Source: Hyphomicrobiales bacterium
GTDB lineage: Bacteria; Pseudomonadota; Alphaproteobacteria; Rhizobiales; Aestuariivirgaceae
Assembly: GCA_027030295.1 (NCBI GenBank)
Contig: JALVFB010000140.1
Span: forward strand, 1-11,718
Length of the DNA: 11,718 nt
Reading direction: 5' to 3'
The notes below the pieces were generated by a model, which was given only the letters and a program-made list of their open reading frames with translations, did no database searches and had not been told where the DNA came from. Positions 6,805 to 11,718 of this stretch are shown one piece after another. Position numbers and translations under genes: made by a program. Within the stretch, counting starts at the first letter, position 1; each line of letters begins with the position of its first letter.

Positions 6805-7770
6805 TCAGCCCAGCGTGCGGCCGATGGCCAGGAACTTGTCGTGCCGCGCGCGGCGGATGGCCGCGCCGTCCATGCCCTCGTATTCCTCGAGTGCGGCGGC
6901 GATGGCCTCGCCCACGCGCTCGATGGTGGCGGCGGGATCGCGATGCGCCCCGCCCAGCGGTTCCTCGATGATGTCGTCGATCACCCCCAGCTCCTTCAGG
7001 TCCTGGGCGGTGAGCTTCAGCGCCTTGGCCGCGGTCTGGGCCATGGAGGGGTCGCGCCAGAGGATGGAAGCCGCGCCCTCCGGCGAGATGACCGAATAGA
7101 TGGCGTGCTCCAGCATGAAGACCTTGTTGGCCGTGGCCAGCGCCACCGCGCCGCCGGAGCCGCCCTCGCCGATGATGGTGGCGATCAGCGGCGTCTTCAG
7201 CAGCAGGCAGCGCTCGGTGGAGCGGGCGATGGCTTCCGCCTGGCCGCGCTCCTCCGCGCCGACGCCGGGGTAGGCGCCGGCGGTGTCCACGAAGGTGAGC
7301 ACCGGCATGGAAAAACGCTCGGCCATGTCCATCAGCCGCACCGCCTTGCGATAGCCCTCGGGACGGGCCATGCCGAAGTTGTGCTTCACCCGGCTTTCGG
7401 TATCGCGCCCCTTTTCCTGGCCGATGACCATCACCGGACGGCCGCGGAACCAACCGGGGCCGCCGACGATGGCGTGATCCTCGCCGAAGCAGCGGTCGCC
7501 CGCCAGCGGCGTGAACCCCTCGATCAGGGCATTGATGTAATCCATGGCGTGCGGCCGCTCCGGATGGCGCGCCACTTGCGTCTTCTGCCACGGATCGAGC
7601 CGGTTGTAGAGATCGGCCAGGGCCTTTTCCACCTTGGCCTGAAGCTGCGCCACCTCTTCATCGATGTCGATGCCGCCTTCCTCCGCCTCCTCGGAGGAGA
7701 TGGAGCGCAGCTCGGCGATCTTGCCTTCCAGCTCGGCGATGATGGTTTCGAATTCGAGATAGGTTTTCAT
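6805..7770 (-). CDS. accA: acetyl-CoA carboxylase carboxyltransferase subunit alpha
   Basis: A 321-residue AccA, full family length (about 315-320). With AccD it transfers the carboxyl group from biotin carrier protein to acetyl-CoA to give malonyl-CoA, the first committed step of fatty-acid synthesis. Visible signatures are the N-terminal coiled segment ([17 protein letters not shown]), [57 protein letters not shown], the oxyanion-hole loop [12 protein letters not shown] and [14 protein letters not shown]. The start follows only a weak ribosome binding site. It lies 91 nt downstream of xerD, a gap containing the 12-bp palindrome GGCCGCGCGGCC (7842-7853) and a minus-strand TTGACA (7865 to 7860) that might serve a private promoter. 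Confidence 0.97.
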   Translation of the reverse strand: MKTYLEFETIIAELEGKIAELRSISSEEAEEGGIDIDEEVAQLQAKVEKALADLYNRLDPWQKTQVARHPERPHAMDYINALIEGFTPLAGDRCFGEDHAIVGGPGWFRGRPVMVIGQEKGRDTESRVKHNFGMARPEGYRKAVRLMDMAERFSMPVLTFVDTAGAYPGVGAEERGQAEAIARSTERCLLLKTPLIATIIGEGGSGGAVALATANKVFMLEHAIYSVISPEGAASILWRDPSMAQTAAKALKLTAQDLKELGVIDDIIEEPLGGAHRDPAATIERVGEAIAAALEEYEGMDGAAIRRARHDKFLAIGRTLG

Positions 7771-7861
7771 GCACTCGGCCTGCGATCAAGCGTTGCCCCC
7801 GGACATCGACCCCAAATGCCCCGTTCCGTCGGGATGTTGATGGCCGCGCGGCCGGGGCTTG

Positions 7862-8845
7862 TCAACGCCCCGCGCTGCGCCCAAGCGACGCGCGTGCCAG
7901 AGGATGGTGACGGGTCACCGTGTGGCGCAGCCGCTCCATGCTCACGTGGGTGTAGATCTGGGTGGTGGCGATGTCGGCATGGCCCAGCATCAGTTGCACG
8001 GCGCGCAGATCGGCGCCGTTCTCCAGCAAATGGGTGGCGAAGGCATGGCGCAGCACGTGCGGCGAAAGGCGCGCCGGATCGAGGCCGGCGCGCGCCGCCA
8101 GCCCTTTCAGTTCCTGGGCGAAGCGCTGGCGGGTGATGTGCCCCGCCGCGCCGCGGGAGGGAAACAGCCAGCCGGCGGCGCGCAGCCGCCCCTTTCCCCC
8201 ACTCTCCGCGAGGCTGGCGCGATAGTCCGCCAGCGCCGCCAACGCCGCCTCCGACACCGGCACCAGGCGCTCCTTGCGGCCCTTGCCCCACACCCGCACC
8301 AGCCCGGCCCGGGCATCCACGTCGCCGGCCTTCAGCGCCACCAGCTCGGAGACGCGCAGGCCCGTGGCGTAGAGCAGCTCCAGCATGGCCAGCAAACGCA
8401 GGGCGCGGCGGCGGGCCTTTCGCGTCTTCGCCGCCGCCACGTCCGCCCGCGACTGCGCGAACAGCCGCTCCACCTCTTTCACGCTCAGCACCTTCGGCAG
8501 GGCGCGCGCCTTTTTCGGGTTGTTCACATGTTGCGCCGGGTTGTCCTGGCTCAGGCCCTCGCCATGCAGGAAGGCATGCAGGCGGCGGACGGCGGACAGG
8601 CGCCGGGCCTGGGTGCTGCGGGCCAGGCCCATGTCGGCCAGGGTGGCGACGAAGGCCAGCACGTCCGCTTCCGTCGCCGCGTCCACCGCGCGGCCGCGTC
8701 GCGCCAGAAAACCGGCGTAATCCTTCAGATCGCGGGCGTAGGCGGCCAGCGTGTTGGCGGCGGCGTTGCGTTCGGCCGCCATCATTTCCAGAAAGCGTTC
8801 GATCAGCAGCAGGCTGCGTTCATTGCAGGCCGCGCAAGGGGGCAT
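7862..8845 (-). CDS. xerD: XerD-type tyrosine recombinase
   Basis: A 327-residue phage-integrase-family recombinase of the XerC/XerD type, which resolves chromosome dimers at dif together with its partner. The N-terminal SAM-like core-binding domain spans about 10-100. The catalytic domain has the complete set R164 (ATGLRVSEL), K188 (GKGRKERLVP), H263 and R266 (SPHVLRHAFATHLL), H289 (LGHADIATTQ) and nucleophile Y298 (IYTH). The IATTQIYTHV ending and the SPHVLRHAFATHLL motif favour XerD over XerC. I chose ATG 8845 because AAGGAG stands 7 nt upstream; a longer frame to 8923 has no such signal. This start gives an N-terminus with a CxxC pair (C4, C7) ahead of the usual first helix. The gene overlaps the end of a small membrane-protein gene by 26 nt. 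Confidence 0.93.
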   Translation of the reverse strand: MPPCAACNERSLLLIERFLEMMAAERNAAANTLAAYARDLKDYAGFLARRGRAVDAATEADVLAFVATLADMGLARSTQARRLSAVRRLHAFLHGEGLSQDNPAQHVNNPKKARALPKVLSVKEVERLFAQSRADVAAAKTRKARRRALRLLAMLELLYATGLRVSELVALKAGDVDARAGLVRVWGKGRKERLVPVSEAALAALADYRASLAESGGKGRLRAAGWLFPSRGAAGHITRQRFAQELKGLAARAGLDPARLSPHVLRHAFATHLLENGADLRAVQLMLGHADIATTQIYTHVSMERLRHTVTRHHPLARASLGRSAGR

Positions 8846-8969
8846 CGGAAAGCTCCTTCGTCGTCTCCACCGTCCGTGGTGGCATGTTGGCCAGCACCCA
8901 GGCCGCGCCATAGACGACTCCAATCAAACCTCCAATGATTAACAACAGGCGTATGGAATCCGGCATCAT
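8820..8969 (-). CDS. small single-pass membrane protein upstream of xerD
   Basis: A 49-codon gene, too short for most ORF filters. It starts MMPDSIRLLLIIGGLIGVVY, with one strong membrane helix at about residues 6-27 that includes aromatic Y20 and W24. A short polar tail follows (MPPRTVETTKEL, ending RGLQ). An AGGG-like ribosome binding site lies 10 nt before the start. Its last 26 nt overlap xerD, and the xerD ribosome binding site lies within it, as expected for translational coupling. The proline after the helix (NMPPR) and the overlap argue that it is real. I recall small unnamed membrane proteins at this position in other alphaproteobacteria, but cannot confirm that here. No function can be assigned. 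Confidence 0.7.
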   Translation of the reverse strand: MMPDSIRLLLIIGGLIGVVYGAAWVLANMPPRTVETTKELSDAPLRGLQ

Positions 8970-9018
8970 GACAATTTGTCCCTGAAAAACCTCCCGGCGG
9001 GATTTTGACCATGCCCGC

Positions 9019-9070
9019 CATGCGCGCTATGCACAAGCCGCGTTCGCCCGGCTTTTGCATAGCGCGGATG
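9019..9070. repeat. imperfect 21-bp-arm hairpin ahead of aroK
   Basis: Arms 9019-9039 and 9050-9070 are complementary at 19 of 21 positions (mismatches 9034/9055 and 9022/9067), plus one extra G-C pair inside, leaving a loop of about 8 nt. The right arm ends 24 nt before the preferred aroK ATG, so the hairpin would form the aroK 5' leader if transcribed. No U-tract follows. It could be a regulatory leader structure or a dispersed palindromic element; the frame of aroK is open through it, as in elements that can be absorbed into coding sequence. Confidence 0.8.
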
Positions 9071-9094
9071 CGGCGTTTGAACAAGGCGAAGCCG

Positions 9095-9673
9095 ATGCCC
9101 GAGGCCAACCTGAAGGACTGCGTGCGCACCATTCACGCCCGGCTGGGGGCGCGCTCGGTCGTGCTCATCGGCCTGATGGGCGCGGGCAAGACCACCGTCG
9201 GCCGACGTCTGGCGCAGCGGCTGAACCTGCCGTTCGTGGATGCCGATCACGAGATCGAACGCGCCGCGGGCAAGAGCATCGCGGAGATCTTCGCCGAGGA
9301 TGGAGAGGAATTCTTCCGCAACGGCGAGGAGCGGGTGATCGCCCGGCTGCTCAACGACGGGCCGCAGGTGCTGGCCACCGGCGGTGGCGCGTGGATGCGC
9401 GCGGCCACCCGCGAACGGGTGCGGGAAAAGGGCATTTCGGTGTGGCTGAAGGCGGACATCGACGTGCTGATGGAGCGTGTCTCGCGCCGGCCGGGGCGGC
9501 CGCTGCTGGAGCAGGACGATCCGCGGGCGGTGATGGAAAAGCTGATCGCCGAGCGCTATCCGCTCTATGCAGAGGCGGACATCACGGTGGAAAGCCATGA
9601 TGCGCCACATCATGTGATGGTGGCGCGCATCATCCGCAAGCTGGCGGCATGGCTGCAAGAGCGGGACGATTGA
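9095..9673 (+). CDS. aroK: shikimate kinase
   Basis: A 192-residue shikimate kinase, which phosphorylates shikimate at the 3-hydroxyl using ATP in the chorismate pathway. Family features in order: Walker A G26-T33 (GLMGAGKTT), shikimate-binding FVDADHEIE, the RNGEERVI helix, LATGGGAWM (Walker B/GGG motif), the lid SRRPGRPLLEQDDPR, and RYPLYAEADITVES. I chose ATG 9095 because AAGG stands 8 nt upstream and it gives a normal leader before the P-loop. An in-frame ATG at 9068 adds nine residues, and more ATG/TTG codons lie inside the upstream hairpin. aroB begins 2 nt after the stop, a classical aroKB operon. The gene is divergent from the small membrane-protein/xerD unit, with about 125 nt between. 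Confidence 0.95.
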   Translation: MPEANLKDCVRTIHARLGARSVVLIGLMGAGKTTVGRRLAQRLNLPFVDADHEIERAAGKSIAEIFAEDGEEFFRNGEERVIARLLNDGPQVLATGGGAWMRAATRERVREKGISVWLKADIDVLMERVSRRPGRPLLEQDDPRAVMEKLIAERYPLYAEADITVESHDAPHHVMVARIIRKLAAWLQERDD

Positions 9674-9674
9674 C

Positions 9675-10820
9675 GTGAACGGTTCCACGGATGGCATCAT
9701 GGAGACGGTGCGGGTGCGTCCCGCCGGCTGGCCGGATTACGACATCCACATCGGCCCCGGCCTGCTGGCGCGCGCCGGCGAGATCATCACGCCGCTGCTC
9801 CAGCGGCCGCAGACGCTGGTGGTGACCGATGAGAACGTGGCCCGGCATCATCTGGAGACGCTCCGCGAAAGCCTGACGGCCGCAGACATGGAACACGACG
9901 TGATCGTCCTGCCGCCCGGCGAGGGCACAAAGAGCTGGCGGCGGCTGGAAGAGCTGGTCGAGGCCATTCTCGCCCACAAACTGGAACGCAACGATCACAT
10001 CATCGCCTTCGGCGGCGGGGTCATCGGCGATCTGGCGGGCTTCGCCGCCGCCATCGCGCGGCGCGGCATGCCGTTCATCCAGATCCCCACCACGCTGCTG
10101 GCGCAGGTGGACAGCTCCGTCGGCGGCAAGACGGGCATCAACTCCTCGCGCGGCCATGGCAAGAATCTCGTCGGCGCCTTTCATCAGCCTTCCGTGGTCA
10201 TCGCCGACACCGGCGTGCTCGCCACCCTGCCGCGGCGCGAGCTGCTGGCGGGCTATGCGGAGGTGGTGAAATATGGCCTGCTGGGCGATGCGGATTTCTT
10301 CGCCTGGCTGGAGGAGCGCGGGCCGGACGTGCTGGCGCTGCGGCCGGAAACGGTGATGCGCGCGGTGGCCGCATCCTGCCGCGCCAAGGCCGCCATCGTC
10401 ACGCAGGATGCGCGCGAGAGGGGGGTGCGGGCGCTGTTGAACCTCGGCCACACCTTCGGCCACGCGCTGGAGGCGGCGCTGGGCTATGACGGCACGTTGC
10501 TGCACGGCGAGGGCGTGGCCATCGGCATGGCCCAGGCGTTCCGCTTTTCCGAGCGGCTGGGTGTGTGTCCGCCAGGACGCGCCGAACGGGTGGCGGCGCA
10601 TCTTTCGGCCGTCGGGCTGCCCACGGACGTGCGCGCCATCCACAACCGCCTGCCGGCGCCGGAGGACCTGCTGGAACTGATGCGCCAGGACAAGAAGGCG
10701 CAAGGCGGCAGGCTGGTGTTCGTGCTGGCGCGCGACATCGGCGAGGCCTTCATCGCGCGCGACGTTGACGAGGCCGATGCGCTGGCCTTCCTGCGGGAAG
10801 AGCTGGCCGCAGCGGGGTGA
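9675..10820 (+). CDS. aroB: 3-dehydroquinate synthase
   Basis: A 381-residue dehydroquinate synthase, which converts DAHP to 3-dehydroquinate using catalytic NAD+ and a divalent metal. The NAD-binding region is IIAFGGGVIGDLAGFAAA, followed by the substrate region IPTTLLAQVDSSVGGKTGIN. Metal ligands are E196 (GYAEVVKYGL), H259 (LNLGHTFGHALE) and H277 (LLHGEGVAIGM). All active-site elements are present and length is normal. I used GTG 9675, just 1 nt past the aroK stop with GGGA 8 nt upstream; ATG 9699 (METVRV) is also plausible and would be eight residues shorter. It is translationally coupled to aroK. It converges on the MOSC gene with a 6-nt gap and no visible terminator. Confidence 0.96.
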   Translation: MNGSTDGIMETVRVRPAGWPDYDIHIGPGLLARAGEIITPLLQRPQTLVVTDENVARHHLETLRESLTAADMEHDVIVLPPGEGTKSWRRLEELVEAILAHKLERNDHIIAFGGGVIGDLAGFAAAIARRGMPFIQIPTTLLAQVDSSVGGKTGINSSRGHGKNLVGAFHQPSVVIADTGVLATLPRRELLAGYAEVVKYGLLGDADFFAWLEERGPDVLALRPETVMRAVAASCRAKAAIVTQDARERGVRALLNLGHTFGHALEAALGYDGTLLHGEGVAIGMAQAFRFSERLGVCPPGRAERVAAHLSAVGLPTDVRAIHNRLPAPEDLLELMRQDKKAQGGRLVFVLARDIGEAFIARDVDEADALAFLREELAAAG

Positions 10821-10826
10821 ATCGCC

Positions 10827-11585
10827 TCATGCCGGAACGATTTCATCGCCCGGACGCAGCGTGATGTCGGCCAGCGGCTCCAGATACAGCCCGCAGTCCT
10901 TGTGGCCGTATTCCGTCAGCAGCATGCGCGGGATCACCACGTCGCGCTCGCCCGTTTGCGGATTCACCTCCGTGGCCACGCAGCGCCCGATGCGCTCGCG
11001 CGCGACGAAGGCCGGCGCGCCGTTCACCAGCAGGGTGCGGCCTTCCCATTCCAGCTCTTCCCACGCCGGCAGGTCGCGCACGTAGATGTTGGCGCGAAAG
11101 CGCTCCGGATGCAGCGCCTTGCCGGCGTGGCCCGCCATGTCGTCGAGCGTTTCCAGGTTGATGAGCGAGACGAAGGGCTTGGGGACGTCGAAGAAATGAT
11201 GATCGCCCACGCCCACCACCCGCGGCCGGGCGGGCGCCAGATCGCCCAGCCAGGCGGCCAGGAAGTCCTCGATGGCGCGCCGGCCTTCCTGCGTGCGCAA
11301 TTCGCCGGAAACCGCTTCCCGTCCGTCTTCCAGCAGGGTGAAGCGGGTGGTGTGCGGATCGTAGCGGCTTTTCAGGCGCGCCAGTCGCGGGGTGTTGACC
11401 AGTTGCAGGAACTTGCCCTTGGGGATGTGGCGCGGCCTGGACGGGTCGAACACCGGCCCCGCGCGTTCAATGGCCCACAATCGGTCATGCGCGTATGGAG
11501 CGTGCGCCCGCAGGGGCATTTCCGCCAGTTGCTGGCCGGAAAAGCCCTTCACTGGCCAGCCATAAAGGTGTTCGATGATCGCCAT
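10827..11585 (-). CDS. MOSC domain-containing protein
   Basis: A 252-residue protein of the MOSC (molybdenum cofactor sulfurase C-terminal) family with the N-terminal beta-barrel (MOSC_N). The start is MAIIEHLYGWPVKGFSGQ, with YPVKS-like WPVKGFSG, and ALHPERFRANIYV and the Cys-containing core RIGRCVATEVNPQTGERD follow. The latter contains the conserved cysteine thought to ligate molybdenum in MOSC proteins such as YcbX and mARC. It ends in YGHKDCGLYLEP with a second cysteine. Such proteins reduce N-hydroxylated compounds or handle sulfur or Mo cofactor; the substrate here is unknown and no ferredoxin domain is fused. The start follows AAGGAAAT. Upstream lies an AT-rich promoter region with a CtrA-type box. 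Confidence 0.92.
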   Translation of the reverse strand: MAIIEHLYGWPVKGFSGQQLAEMPLRAHAPYAHDRLWAIERAGPVFDPSRPRHIPKGKFLQLVNTPRLARLKSRYDPHTTRFTLLEDGREAVSGELRTQEGRRAIEDFLAAWLGDLAPARPRVVGVGDHHFFDVPKPFVSLINLETLDDMAGHAGKALHPERFRANIYVRDLPAWEELEWEGRTLLVNGAPAFVARERIGRCVATEVNPQTGERDVVIPRMLLTEYGHKDCGLYLEPLADITLRPGDEIVPA

Positions 11586-11609
11586 GCCGCCATTTCCTTC
11601 GCGTGGTAG

Positions 11610-11625
11610 GTTAAAACCCTGTTAA
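11610..11625 (-). promoter_or_regulatory. CtrA-type binding box
   Basis: On the minus strand the sequence reads TTAACAGGGTTTTAAC, an exact TTAA-N7-TTAAC, the full consensus for the alphaproteobacterial cell-cycle regulator CtrA. A further TTAA half-site lies at 11644-11647. The box is 25 nt upstream of the MOSC start codon in one of the few AT-rich stretches of the window. Its proximal half overlaps the predicted -10 element, which would suit repression of the MOSC gene. Control of a gene beyond the right edge is equally possible. Confidence 0.6.
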
Positions 11626-11639
11626 TGTTTTTGAGACAA
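11611..11639 (-). promoter_or_regulatory. candidate promoter of the MOSC gene
   Basis: On the minus strand TTGTCT (11634-11639) is followed after exactly 17 nt by TTTTAA (11611-11616), four of six matches in each hexamer. A transcript would begin near 11604, leaving a leader of about 19 nt before the start codon. The elements interleave with the CtrA-type box. Confidence 0.4.
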
Positions 11640-11655
11640 TGTGTTAAGCACGTTC

Positions 11656-11709
11656 GGCCATTTTCTGGCCACAGAATTGTGGCTTCCCCTTGTCAGCCGG
11701 AAGCGGCTG
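11656..11709. repeat. three small inverted repeats at the right edge
   Basis: In succession: GGCCA/TGGCC around TTTTC (11656-11670), GCCACA/TGTGGC around GAAT (11668-11683, sharing bases with the first) and CAGCCG/CGGCTG around GAAG (11694-11709). They may be operator half-sites, or the 3' end signals of a gene beyond the window. No T-run makes any of them a clear terminator. Confidence 0.5.
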
Positions 11710-11718
11710 CGGCATTCT

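Noticed and set aside
7842..7872. GGCCGCGCGGCC palindrome and CGGGGC/GCCCCG hairpin at the xerD-accA junction as a terminator
   Set aside because: Stems are short, overlap the xerD stop codon and lack a T-run; such palindromes are common by chance at this GC content.
6526..8136. A 536-codon plus-strand open frame opposite bolA, accA and xerD
   Set aside because: It is low-complexity antisense translation of three well-identified genes, with no ribosome binding site or recognisable domain.
1..11718. CRISPR array, insertion sequence, prophage, defence system, tRNA or rRNA
   Set aside because: No regularly spaced repeats, transposase or phage proteins, or RNA-gene signatures were seen; XerD is the host housekeeping recombinase type rather than an integrase beside an attachment site.

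Overview
The window is dense and GC-rich and reads as an ordinary chromosomal segment of an alphaproteobacterium. The evidence is the protein types (a YebC starting MAGHSQFKN, an HNH protein ending WMDYLYWDAELEP, and an orphan OmpR-type regulator with a distinctive conserved sequence), the local gene sets, and a perfect TTAA-N7-TTAAC CtrA-type box at the right edge. Nearly every gene is a housekeeping or envelope gene. I found no CRISPR array, transposase, prophage, tRNA or rRNA, and no defence or biosynthetic island. The unusual material lies between the genes.

Left block (1-2340, minus strand): a TIGR00282-type metallophosphoesterase, then a YebC/PmpR-family regulator, then an HNH endonuclease-like protein with its own plausible promoter. 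The first 45 bases hold no gene I can support. Divergent from this block (2424-4115, plus strand) is a tightly coupled set ybgC-tolQ-tolR, the inner-membrane part of the Tol-Pal envelope machine. In many proteobacteria yebC is followed by ruvCAB, then ybgC-tolQRAB-pal. Here ruvCAB is absent between yebC and ybgC, and tolA-tolB-pal are absent after tolR.

After tolR comes a 258-bp interval (4116-4373) with two strong perfect inverted repeats: a 73-bp element with 21-bp arms enclosing two smaller hairpins, and a 36-bp hairpin with 15-bp arms. Then come a CNNM/CorC-type transporter (4374-5657) and an orphan OmpR/PhoB-family response regulator (5779-6465). Upstream of the regulator is an 11-bp-period direct repeat that looks like a binding site for this class of regulator.

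Middle block (6484-8969, minus strand), in transcription order: a 49-residue single-pass membrane protein, xerD (overlapping it by 26 nt with a strong ribosome binding site), accA and bolA. Divergent from the small gene are aroK and aroB (9095-10820), two steps of the shikimate pathway. A long imperfect hairpin sits immediately upstream of the aroK start. A MOSC-domain protein (10827-11585, minus) converges on aroB. Its AT-rich upstream region carries the CtrA-type box overlapping a predicted -10 element, followed by three small inverted repeats at the window edge.

Together the genes cover envelope integrity (Tol), fatty-acid synthesis (AccA), aromatic amino-acid precursors (AroK/AroB), chromosome dimer resolution (XerD), iron-sulfur/redox homeostasis (BolA) and regulation (YebC, response regulator). 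The best candidates for something undescribed are the palindromic elements at 4183-4307 and 9019-9070, the small membrane protein upstream of xerD, and the CtrA-box control region of the MOSC gene.
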